Source: AA29 sp041481445
GTDB lineage: Bacteria; Acidobacteriota; Vicinamibacteria; Fen-336
Assembly: GCA_041481445.1 (NCBI GenBank)
Contig: JBGPBV010000130.1
Span: 1 to 19,894, forward strand
Reading direction: 5' to 3'
Length of the DNA: 19,894 bases
Below the pieces are notes generated by a model. That model worked only from the letters and a program-made list of their open reading frames with translations. It ran no database searches and had not been told where the DNA came from. The position numbers were made by a program, and so were the translations under genes. Shown piece by piece: positions 6,966 to 13,625 of the stretch (positions are counted from its first letter, which is position 1; every line of letters begins with the position of its first letter).

Positions 6966-8084
6966 CTAATCATGGAACTGGATGTTCCCGTTGCTGATGA
7001 CGCGCTGCGACCTCGTCTCGGACAGCCCGCCGGTCACCGTGACGCCGAACTGATCGCTCCTGCCGGGCTCGCCGTGGTCTTCCACCGTGACGCTGAAGGC
7101 GCACGCCGGCGAGGTGCCGCAGGTCCCGGAGAACCGGACGGTCTTCGGCGACCCGTCCGGGTTCCTCGCGATCACCACGGCGTTGTCGACCGAGCCGTTG
7201 ACGTGCAGACCGGTCAGGTGGTTGAGGTAGTTGAAGTGACCGCTCGCCGTGCCGTCCTCGTTTCCCTTCGCATTGAAGCCGAAGGTGGCCCGGCCATTGG
7301 AGTTCGGGTTGGGTACCGGGATCTGGCCACCGCCCGTCACCTTGATCCTGCCCTGCGGTCGGGTGCTGCCGCAGACGGAGACGTCGGTGCCCGTCACCGT
7401 CACCGCGGCTTTCGCCAAGGCTTGCCCGTCCAGGCTCCCACGGGTCGCGGTGATGGCCGCCCCCGCGAGAATATCTCCCAGGAAGAACGAGTCCGTCAGG
7501 GTCGCGGCTTCGGCGGTCCACCAGAACACGTTGTTGTTGCACGTCTCCTCTCCACCGACCATGACCACCGAGAAGTTGGTGCCCGTGAGGGCGCCGGTGC
7601 CAAGGGTCCCGATCTTGAAGATCCAGACGGCGTTCGGGTCGCCCTGCCCGTCGAGCGTCAACGTGGTGCGCGTGAACGTCACGTCCGCGGTGTTGCAGTA
7701 GACACCCGGCGCGAGCGTGAGCGTCCTGTCCGTGTAGGCCGTATCCAAGGTGCCGGTGCACGGATAGAGGACTGGATTGACGGTGTTATTCGCGATTGCG
7801 TTGTACGCGGCGAGGAAGTCGTCGTGAGCCTGCTGGGCGACCGCGTCCGCCGGGTGGACCGTCCCGTCGATCGTGCAGTTGCTCTGCGTGATCGCGGTAC
7901 CGGGGTAGACGCCCACGTCGCCGGTGACAATGGAGTCGGTACAGGTTACGGCCGAACCACCCAGGAGCGCGAAGCTCTCCGCCGCACCCAGTTGTGGCGC
8001 GGACGCGGCCAACGCGGGGGAGGGACCCAAGAGAAACGCCACGAAACCCATGGTTGCCCACAGAATCAAGTATCTGCCCTTCAT
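6966..8084 (-). CDS. Secreted DUF3494 (ice-binding-like) protein with post-COAP-1-like C-terminal domain
   Basis: The protein has 372 residues. The signal peptide covers 1-26 (hydrophobic core WATMGFVAFLLGP, end PALA) and resembles that of the downstream paralogue. The DUF3494 beta-solenoid spans about 31-238: LGAAESFALLGGSAVTCT, GDVGVYPGTAITQ, APGVYCNTADVTFT, NAVWIFKIGTLGTG and NNVFWWTAEAATL. Residues of about 246-371 form a separate beta domain beginning GRIKVTGGGQIPVP and holding ATFGFNAKGN and GHFNYLNHLTGLHVNGSV, the pattern of the 'post-COAP-1' domain of secreted proteins. Export is to the periplasm or outside; ice binding, adhesion or surface structure are all possible. The start at 8084 follows GGGAGATTCAA, the same ribosome-site sequence used by the paralogue; the upstream in-frame extension lacks a ribosome site. 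The gene has its own leader and hairpin, so each paralogue may be a separate unit. Confidence 0.87.
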   Translation of the reverse strand: MKGRYLILWATMGFVAFLLGPSPALAASAPQLGAAESFALLGGSAVTCTDSIVTGDVGVYPGTAITQSNCTIDGTVHPADAVAQQAHDDFLAAYNAIANNTVNPVLYPCTGTLDTAYTDRTLTLAPGVYCNTADVTFTRTTLTLDGQGDPNAVWIFKIGTLGTGALTGTNFSVVMVGGEETCNNNVFWWTAEAATLTDSFFLGDILAGAAITATRGSLDGQALAKAAVTVTGTDVSVCGSTRPQGRIKVTGGGQIPVPNPNSNGRATFGFNAKGNEDGTASGHFNYLNHLTGLHVNGSVDNAVVIARNPDGSPKTVRFSGTCGTSPACAFSVTVEDHGEPGRSDQFGVTVTGGLSETRSQRVISNGNIQFHD

Positions 8085-8370
8085 TTGAATCTCCCATCTG
8101 CAAGAGGCCACGCCTTCCTCTCGCTTGTAGCGGCGAGAAACAGGGGCAAGCGGCATGCCAGGTCGGTTTTGTCCCGCGCGGACCTTTCGTGGTGCGTTCA
8201 GCGTGCTCAAACTCAACGAAACCCACGGAGAGACCCTGGATGACATTCAAGACAAGTTCCGATTGAGGCCTGCCGGTCCAGTGCGTCTGATTCAGGTTCC
8301 GGAAACGGGAATGTGGCGTTGGATGAACCCGTGGCGCGTGAGGCGCGGAAGAGCCTGGCGAGCTCCACCA
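8085..8370 (-). repeat. Conserved leader region, copy 2 (upstream of second DUF3494 gene)
   Basis: This is the counterpart of 6602-6893, showing the same ordered blocks with substitutions and small indels, so it is an old duplication rather than a recent one. The rest of this gap, 8371-8533, is the divergent intergenic region before the BON lipoprotein gene; apart from that gene's ribosome site at 8521-8526, I see no clear gene or promoter there. A minus-strand frame from 8479 exists, but it is not supported by a ribosome site or recognised domain. Confidence 0.65.
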
Positions 8371-8533
8371 CCTCGACATCAAGAAACTCGGGCGAATCGC
8401 GCGCATGGCGCAAGCTGGTCATGCGGCCACCGAGTGACGGCTTCGTGTCGTGCAACTGGCACACGCATTGCTTGGACACCTGGCAGGCTCAAAGCGCAGA
8501 CAGAACCGCTCACAGACCGAAGGAGGTCGGCAT

Positions 8534-9025
8534 ATGAAAGGTCATGGGGCGCTGCTTGGGACGCTGGCCGCGGCGGCGCTGGCGCTCGCTCCCGCGTGCC
8601 GCAACACGTCGGAAGGCGTGAAGAAGGACTCGGAGCAGAACGCGGAGAAGGCCCGGCAGGAGGCGCAGGAGGTCAAGGGGGAGTCCCAGGACGCTGCTCA
8701 CAGGAGCGCCGAGAAGGCCAAGGAGGTCGGGGGCAAGGCCGCCGAGGGGGCCAAGGACGTTGGCGAGCAGATCGGAAAGCAGGCCAAGGAGGTCGGCTCC
8801 GAAATCGGAGCCGGGAAGCAGGCCGTCGACGTGAAGGCCGCCCTCCTGCTTGACAAGAGCATCGACGCCTCCCACATCGACGTGGACACCGACGCGGGCG
8901 CCAAGACCGTGACCCTCAAGGGCACGGTGCCGACCACCGCCCAGAAGGCGGCCGCGGAGAAGGTGGCCCGGGAAAAGGCCGAGGGCTACACGGTCCGCAA
9001 CCTGCTCACGGTCGTGAAGAGGTAA
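8534..9025 (+). CDS. BON-domain lipoprotein with LEA-like Lys/Glu/Ala-rich linker
   Basis: The protein has 163 residues. A lipoprotein-type signal ends at Cys22 (LALAPAC); the lipobox is slightly atypical, with Pro at -2. Residues 25-90 are a highly charged Ala/Lys/Glu stretch with repeating EKAKEVGGKAAEGAKDVGEQ-like heptad/11-mer character, like LEA or YtjA-type helices. Residues of about 97-163 form a BON domain: VDVKAALLLDKSIDASHIDV, KTVTLKGTVPT and AEGYTVRNLLTV. BON proteins are associated with membranes and envelope stress (the OsmY group), so a role in osmotic or envelope protection is inferred. The start is fixed by AGGAGG at 8521-8526, 7 nt before the ATG. The gene is followed by two other small stress-type genes on the same strand. 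Confidence 0.85.
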   Translation: MKGHGALLGTLAAAALALAPACRNTSEGVKKDSEQNAEKARQEAQEVKGESQDAAHRSAEKAKEVGGKAAEGAKDVGEQIGKQAKEVGSEIGAGKQAVDVKAALLLDKSIDASHIDVDTDAGAKTVTLKGTVPTTAQKAAAEKVAREKAEGYTVRNLLTVVKR

Positions 9026-9043
9026 TTGGAGCTTTGCTCCAAT
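9025..9043 (+). terminator. Hairpin overlapping the BON gene stop codon
   Basis: ATTGGAGC (9025-9032) pairs perfectly with GCTCCAAT (9036-9043) around TTT, starting on the last base of the TAA stop. No T-run follows. It could be a weak terminator, an attenuator between the BON and coiled-coil genes, or an mRNA-stabilising stem. Confidence 0.4.
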
Positions 9044-9077
9044 CCTCCATCAGGAATGAGCAAGAGGTGAGCCTCGC

Positions 9078-9524
9078 ATGAAGAGATACTTCGCCATCCT
9101 GGTGGTCGTTGTGGCCGGGCTCGCCTACCTGGTCGGGTACTGGCCGGAGCATCAGCGGCGCCAGGCTCTCGAGGGACAGGTCGCCAGCCTGCAGGTGGAG
9201 CTGGTGGAGGCGCAGGCCCGGGTCCGTCTCGGTGGCCTGCTCGGCCAGCTCCTCGCCGCCGAGGATGCGGTCTCCGCGCAGAACTACGGACAGGCGCAGG
9301 CGCTGTCGTCGAAGCTCTTCGACGCCGTGCGCGCCGAGGCCACGCGCGCCGCCGCCGGCAGCGTCAAGGACGCGCTCGAGAAGGTCGCTCGAATGCGTGA
9401 CCCGGTCACCGCGAGCCTGACGCGCGGCGAACCGCAGGCCCTGACGCTTCTCCGGGACGCGGAGACGCTCGTGCGCAACGCGCTCGGGTCCCCGGGCGCG
9501 GCGACGCCCGGAGCCGGACGATGA
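9078..9524 (+). CDS. Small membrane-anchored coiled-coil protein of unknown function
   Basis: The protein has 148 residues. Residues 5-20 (FAILVVVVAGLAYLVG) form a single hydrophobic anchor, followed by charged helical sequence with coiled-coil character (HQRRQALEGQVASLQVELVEAQARV). The rest is predicted helical and Ala-rich (AEDAVSAQNYGQAQALSSKL, then ATRAAAGSVKDALEKVARMRD), resembling a helical-hairpin or TPR-like fold without a recognisable motif. I do not recognise a family. It probably projects into the periplasm. The ATG at 9078 is preceded by AAGAGGTGAG. Its position between the BON lipoprotein and CsbD genes suggests an envelope or stress-related role, but that rests on context alone. 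Confidence 0.7.
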   Translation: MKRYFAILVVVVAGLAYLVGYWPEHQRRQALEGQVASLQVELVEAQARVRLGGLLGQLLAAEDAVSAQNYGQAQALSSKLFDAVRAEATRAAAGSVKDALEKVARMRDPVTASLTRGEPQALTLLRDAETLVRNALGSPGAATPGAGR

Positions 9525-9594
9525 GCGGTTCGTTCCTCGGCGGGGGCGCTGACGCCGCCGGAGCAGACCGAATGGTAGGGAAAGGAAGGTCGAT

Positions 9595-9762
9595 ATGGCG
9601 GGAGGCAAGACGGACGAACTGAAGGGGCGCGTGAAGGAAGCCGCGGGAGCCTTGACCGGCGACGCGAAGCTGAAGCAGGAGGGCCAGATCGACCAGACGG
9701 TCGGGAAGGTCAAGCAGTCGGTCGAGAAGGTGATCGACAAGCTCAAGCACGCGGTGAAGTAG
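9595..9762 (+). CDS. CsbD family stress-response protein
   Basis: This 55-residue protein has the sequence pattern of CsbD: KTDELKGRVKEAAGALTGD, then KLKQEGQIDQTVGKVKQSVE and a short basic end. The length is normal for the family. CsbD-like proteins are small, soluble and induced by general stress in many bacteria; their biochemical role is unknown. AAGGAAGG lies about 5 nt before the ATG. It is the third gene of the small stress cluster and lies just upstream of the two-component regulator, with a promoter candidate between them. Confidence 0.85.
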   Translation: MAGGKTDELKGRVKEAAGALTGDAKLKQEGQIDQTVGKVKQSVEKVIDKLKHAVK

Positions 9763-9781
9763 GCCGCACCCACCCTCGATC

Positions 9782-9810
9782 TTGACCCTCGCTCCGCACG
9801 GGCGTAGTGT
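9782..9810 (+). promoter_or_regulatory. Candidate sigma70-type promoter for the two-component operon
   Basis: TTGACC (9782-9787) lies 17 nt from TAGTGT (9805-9810). This matches five of six -35 positions but only three of six -10 positions, with optimal spacing. If used, transcription would start near 9817. That would exclude the GTG at 9807 as the response regulator start and favour the TTG at 9891. Confidence 0.35.
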
Positions 9811-9890
9811 CTCCGCCGACGGAAGCAGTGCGAGGTCGAGGAGGGTCGGATGGGTCCGGTGGGGCGGGCCGAGCCGCGCCGGGCACGCAG

Positions 9891-10577
9891 TTGAGGCTCC
9901 TCGTCGTCGAGGACGAGCGGCGCATGGCGCACTACGTCTGTCGGGCGCTGGCCGAGGAGTCGTTTGCCGTCGACGTCGCCCACGACGGCCCGAGCGCCCT
10001 GGAGATGGCCGGCACCTACGACTACGACGCGATCGTGCTGGACCTGATGCTGCCCGGCATCGACGGCCTGACCGTCTGCCGGCGGCTTCGCGAGGCGGGC
10101 AAGCAGACCCCGATCCTCATCATCTCGGCACGGGACATGGTCGAGGACCGCGTCCGTGGGCTGGATGCGGGAGCCGACGACTACCTGGTCAAGCCCTTCG
10201 CGCTCGCGGAACTGGCCGCGCGCCTGCGCGCCCTGAGCCGGCGCCACCGCGCCGCGGACGCGCCCGTGCTCACCGCCGGGGACCTCGAGCTCGATCCCGC
10301 TACGCGCACCGTGAAGCGATCCGGCCGGCTGATCGCTCTCACGCCGAGGGAGTACGCGCTCCTGGAGTACTTCATGCGGCGGTCCGGCGTCGTGCTGACT
10401 CGGGCCATGATCGCCGAGCACGTGTGGGACTACAGTTTCGATCGAGGGAGCAACGTGGTCGACGTTCACGTCAAGCACCTGCGCGAGAAGCTCGACGTTC
10501 CTGGGCGGCCCAGCCTGATCGCAGCCGTCCGCGGTGTGGGGTATGTCCTCGGCGATCCTGGCTCGACTTCGCCCTAG
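9891..10577 (+). CDS. OmpR/PhoB-family response regulator
   Basis: From the TTG at 9891 the product is 228 residues. The receiver domain (about 1-115) begins MRLLVVEDE, has the phosphoacceptor Asp in IVLDLMLPGIDG, the switch residue region in ILIISAR, and the conserved Lys in DDYLVKPF. The DNA-binding winged helix (about 130-222) includes LTPREYALLEYFMRRSGVVL and the wing region NVVDVHVKHLREKL, ending IAAVRGVGYVL. The sequence fits the MprA/CusR/QseB class. The same frame opens at GTG 9807, which would add 28 Gly/Arg-rich residues unlike a receiver domain; neither start has a strong ribosome site, and 9891 was chosen from the domain boundary. It overlaps the kinase gene, so the pair is co-translated. 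A likely target is the repeat array at 12037-12069. Confidence 0.9.
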   Translation: MRLLVVEDERRMAHYVCRALAEESFAVDVAHDGPSALEMAGTYDYDAIVLDLMLPGIDGLTVCRRLREAGKQTPILIISARDMVEDRVRGLDAGADDYLVKPFALAELAARLRALSRRHRAADAPVLTAGDLELDPATRTVKRSGRLIALTPREYALLEYFMRRSGVVLTRAMIAEHVWDYSFDRGSNVVDVHVKHLREKLDVPGRPSLIAAVRGVGYVLGDPGSTSP

Positions 10578-11991
10578 GAGCCTCCGCGCCCGCCTGACGT
10601 TCTGGTACCTGCTCACGCTCAGCGGCGCGCTCGGAGCCCTGGCCGTGTTCGTCTTCGTCAGCCAGGCGCGGACCTCCTACCACGAGCTCGAACGGGAGCT
10701 GCAAGTCCGCCTGCTCGCCTTCGTGGCGGATCGCCGCGCGGCTCTCTTGACCCTGGACGTGGCCAGCGTCCTGGGGAGCGAGGTGGCGGCGGACGTGCCG
10801 GTGCTCGTGCGCCAGGCGTCCGGACGAGTGCTCTTCCGCTCGGAGGGGTTCCCGAGCCTGGACTGGGCGAGCGAGCGCGCGGTCGCGGCGGCGGTTCGCG
10901 AGGGCACGCCGCTCATCACCGTGGCCGACATCTCCGGAGCCCCGCTCCGGGTCGCGACGGCCGTGGTCCCACGACCGGGGGCGGAGAGCCTGGTCGTGCA
11001 GCTGGCCGCCTCCGTGGCGCCGGTGCGCCGCGACCTGGGCCACCTGGCCCTCGGAATGGTGCTGTCCATCGTGGTGGTCCTGGTGCTCGCGAGCTACGGC
11101 AGCGCCTTCACCGCGCGCCGCGCGCTGGCCCCGGTGGACGAGATCGTGCGCCGGGTCCACTTGATCCAGGCGACCCGCATCAACGAGCGGCTCGAGGCGC
11201 GTACGGGCAGCGACGAGATCGACGGCCTGGCCACGACCCTCAACGGGATGCTCGACCGGATCGAGGGGTCGCTCCGCAGCGCCCGCCGCTTCGCGGCCGA
11301 CGCCTCGCACGAGCTGCAGACGCCGCTGGCGGCGATGCGCGGCGCGGTCGAGGTGTGCCTGCGCGCCGATCGCACGGCCGCCGAGTACCGCACCCTCGCC
11401 GCCGACGTGCTCGCGGAGACCGAGCGCCTGTCGACGCTGATCCGTGACCTGCGCCTGCTGGCCCTGGCCGATCGAGGTCAGATGCAGGAGGCGGTCGAGG
11501 TCGTGGACCTGGCCGGGCTCGTATCGGAGTGTTGCGAGATCGCGAGCGCCATGGCGGAGGAGAGACAGGTCGTGGTGGAGACGCTCGTCCAGGGGCGCCC
11601 CATGGTGCTCGGCAGCACGCTTCACCTGCGGCGGGTCGTGCTCAACCTGCTCCAGAACGCGATCCGCTATTCCCCGGCCACGTCCCGCGTCGTCGTGACC
11701 GTGGCGCGGCCCCACGGCCACGCCATGGTGATGGTCTTGGATCACGGGTGCGGGATCGAGCCACAGGATCTTCCGCACATCTTCGAGCCGTTCTACCGCG
11801 CCGATCCGGCCCGAGCCCGTGACAGCGGCGGGACCGGGCTCGGGCTCGCGATCGTCGAGCAGATCGTCCGGCTGCATCGCGGGACGATCAAGGTGGACAG
11901 CACGCCCGGACGGGGGGCGACCTTCGTGGTCTACCTGCCGAGCGCGCCGGGAGCGGGCATCGCCTCCGTCTCCGCCCCGCTCGAGGCCTAG
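10543..11991 (+). CDS. Membrane sensor histidine kinase with HAMP domain
   Basis: From ATG 10543 the protein has 482 residues. Transmembrane helices lie near residues 18-40 (LTFWYLLTLSGALGALAVFV) and 166-186, flanking a periplasmic sensor of about 125 residues with no Cys or His cluster. A HAMP region follows (about 190-240), then the H-box FAADASHELQTPLAAMRG with the phosphorylated His at about 256. Downstream come the N-box NLLQNAIRYSP, G1 DHGCGIEP, F-box FEPFYRAD and G2 GGTGLGLAIV; all catalytic boxes are intact. The layout is that of CusS/QseC/PhoR-like kinases. The signal is unknown; metals, redox state or envelope stress would fit the neighbours. The start overlaps the regulator gene by 35 nt. 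A GTG at 10534 is also possible and would add three residues. Confidence 0.9.
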   Translation: MSSAILARLRPRSLRARLTFWYLLTLSGALGALAVFVFVSQARTSYHELERELQVRLLAFVADRRAALLTLDVASVLGSEVAADVPVLVRQASGRVLFRSEGFPSLDWASERAVAAAVREGTPLITVADISGAPLRVATAVVPRPGAESLVVQLAASVAPVRRDLGHLALGMVLSIVVVLVLASYGSAFTARRALAPVDEIVRRVHLIQATRINERLEARTGSDEIDGLATTLNGMLDRIEGSLRSARRFAADASHELQTPLAAMRGAVEVCLRADRTAAEYRTLAADVLAETERLSTLIRDLRLLALADRGQMQEAVEVVDLAGLVSECCEIASAMAEERQVVVETLVQGRPMVLGSTLHLRRVVLNLLQNAIRYSPATSRVVVTVARPHGHAMVMVLDHGCGIEPQDLPHIFEPFYRADPARARDSGGTGLGLAIVEQIVRLHRGTIKVDSTPGRGATFVVYLPSAPGAGIASVSAPLEA

Positions 11992-12036
11992 ACCGGCTCT
12001 CGGGCTCGGCCGGGTCATCCGGCCGGATGAAGGCCC

Positions 12037-12069
12037 TCCTCACCGGATCTTCATCGTCTCTTCATTCTC
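12037..12069 (+). promoter_or_regulatory. Three 11-bp direct repeats: putative OmpR/PhoB-type operator
   Basis: Consecutive 11-mers TCCTCACCGGA (12037-12047), TCTTCATCGTC (12048-12058) and TCTTCATTCTC (12059-12069) share TCyTCAy in phase. An inverted match, CCTTCATCC on the minus strand, lies at 12025-12033. Direct repeats with 11-bp period are the usual sites for OmpR-family dimers. The array sits between the kinase gene stop and the first cytochrome gene, 18 nt before the latter's start. Confidence 0.55.
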
Positions 12070-12087
12070 GGGGCCCATGTTTGGCGC

Positions 12088-12540
12088 GTGAGTCGGCTGC
12101 TCCCCGTCGCGCTGCTGGGCCTGCTGGGCCTGGTCGCTTGGGCCCAGACGCGGCCGCCGCTGCCCCACACGGTTCGCGCCGCGCCACGCGACACCGGGCC
12201 TGAGACCGCTCTGGAGCACGGCCGCCACGTCTACGAGCGCTATGGCTGCACGCTGTGCCACGGCGCCGACGCCAAGGGCGGGTTCGCCAACCGGAACGCG
12301 GAGACCGACGGCAAGGTGCCCGGCTTGACGTTCGTCGGGGAGGGGTTCACGCGCGCCGAGCTGAAGAAGAAGATCGTCGATGGCCTGGCCACGATCGGCC
12401 GCGGGGACGCGAAAGGCCCGCGGCCGCCGTACCGGATGCCCGGCTGGGGCGCCCAGATGTCCGACGCGGAGCTGACCGACCTCGTCGAGTACCTCATGAG
12501 CCTTCTCCCGAAGTCCGGGGCCGCGGAGAAGTGGCGGTGA
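12088..12540 (+). CDS. Periplasmic monoheme cytochrome c
   Basis: The protein has 150 residues. A signal peptide or anchor covers about 1-20 (LLPVALLGLLGLVAWAQ). One heme site, CTLCH (Cys54, Cys57, His58), is followed by GADAKGG. Met117 in PYRMPGWG is the likely distal ligand, and the C-terminal helix LTDLVEYLMSLL is typical of small cytochromes c. It should carry electrons in the periplasm between the quinone-linked complex and the decaheme cytochrome. The start is a GTG with no clear ribosome site. An ATG at 12077 opens only a four-codon frame that overlaps the GTG. It is the first gene of the electron-transfer operon, 35 nt before the decaheme gene. Confidence 0.88.
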   Translation: MSRLLPVALLGLLGLVAWAQTRPPLPHTVRAAPRDTGPETALEHGRHVYERYGCTLCHGADAKGGFANRNAETDGKVPGLTFVGEGFTRAELKKKIVDGLATIGRGDAKGPRPPYRMPGWGAQMSDAELTDLVEYLMSLLPKSGAAEKWR

Positions 12541-12575
12541 AGCCGACGGCTCTCTGTCGAAGGAGTGCACAACCC

Positions 12576-13601
12576 ATGTCGATCCGCGCCCGTTTCGTCC
12601 AACCGCAAAGACCCGCGGCGCACCTCGGCGCGCTGGTCGTCGCCGCGCTCACCGTCGTGGTCGCGCCGGCGCGCGCGGACCAGGAGCCGACCCCATCGCC
12701 CGCGCCGGGGCCGCCGGCGTACGCGACGAACGCTGTGCAGAGCTGCCTGCGCGAGTGCCACAACCAAGAGCCGACCACGCTCATCCTCCAAACGCCGCAC
12801 GCCGTCAAGGGCGACGCGCGCACACCGTTCGCCCAGCACCAGTGCGAGACGTGTCACGGGGCGAGTCCCGACCACATTGCCGTCTCCAGCAATCCGGTGG
12901 GCATCGTGTACAAGGGCCCGAAAGCCTCGCCCGTCGCCGAGCGCAACGCCAAGTGCCTGTCCTGCCACGAGGCCGGCCTGCGCTCCTTCTGGACGGCCAG
13001 CCAGCACGAAAGTCGGGGCGTCGCCTGTACCGACTGCCACAACATCCACGCTCGCGAACAGAAAGTCCTGAGCAAGGCCACTCAGGCCGACGTGTGCTTC
13101 ACCTGCCACAAAGCGCAGCGTGCGCAGACGCGGCGCATATCGAGCCATCCGCTGGCCGTGATCAGCTTGGCCAGCACCGCCAAGATGGGGTGCTCGGACT
13201 GCCACAACCCGCACGGGTCGAGCGGCCCCAAGATGCTCGTCAAGAGCTCGGTGAACGAGACCTGCTTCACGTGCCATCCCGAGAAGCGCGGCCCGTTCCT
13301 CTGGGAGCACGCGCCGGTCTCGGACGACTGCACCAACTGCCACACGCCGCACGGATCCAGCAACCCACCGCTGCTCAAGGCGCGCGCCCCGTGGCTGTGC
13401 CAGGAGTGCCATAGCGGCGACCACGGCGCGCAGATCAACAGCGGTGCGAACCTGGCCCTCGGCGATGTGACCACCATCAACGGGCTCCAGCAGCCCGGCG
13501 CGGCGGCCCCGCGCGCCCAGGCGGGCGCGCGCGCGTGTCTCAACTGCCATGTGCTCGTCCATGGTTCGAATCACCCGGCGGGCGCGAAGTTCCAGCGCTA
13601 A
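12576..13601 (+). CDS. DmsE/MtrA-type decaheme c-type cytochrome with one CX3CH site
   Basis: The protein has 341 residues and a signal peptide ending near ARA (34). Nine canonical CXXCH motifs begin at Cys90, 127, 151, 174, 206, 230, 252, 275 and 321. A tenth site nearer the N-terminus is CLRECH (Cys57, Cys61, His62), with three residues between the Cys. The total of ten matches the MtrA/DmsE/PioA family, whose members sit inside an outer-membrane barrel and pass electrons across it. Internal repeats (CSDCHNPHGSSGP, CTNCHTPHGSSNP) show the family's five-heme duplication. The ATG at 12576 follows AAGGAG with a 10-nt gap. The barrel gene starts 24 nt downstream, so the pair forms a conduit. 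Confidence 0.92.
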   Translation: MSIRARFVQPQRPAAHLGALVVAALTVVVAPARADQEPTPSPAPGPPAYATNAVQSCLRECHNQEPTTLILQTPHAVKGDARTPFAQHQCETCHGASPDHIAVSSNPVGIVYKGPKASPVAERNAKCLSCHEAGLRSFWTASQHESRGVACTDCHNIHAREQKVLSKATQADVCFTCHKAQRAQTRRISSHPLAVISLASTAKMGCSDCHNPHGSSGPKMLVKSSVNETCFTCHPEKRGPFLWEHAPVSDDCTNCHTPHGSSNPPLLKARAPWLCQECHSGDHGAQINSGANLALGDVTTINGLQQPGAAAPRAQAGARACLNCHVLVHGSNHPAGAKFQR

Positions 13602-13625
13602 CCGCATGCAGTCAGGAGCGGTGAC

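Noticed and set aside
8213..8479. Minus-strand small open frame covering part of the copy 2 leader
   Set aside because: There is no ribosome site or known domain, and the matching frame in copy 1 is not maintained from the same start.
12077..12091. Four-codon ATG frame just before the cytochrome gene
   Set aside because: It is too short to be a gene. It overlaps the GTG start and may be chance, although a coupling role was considered.
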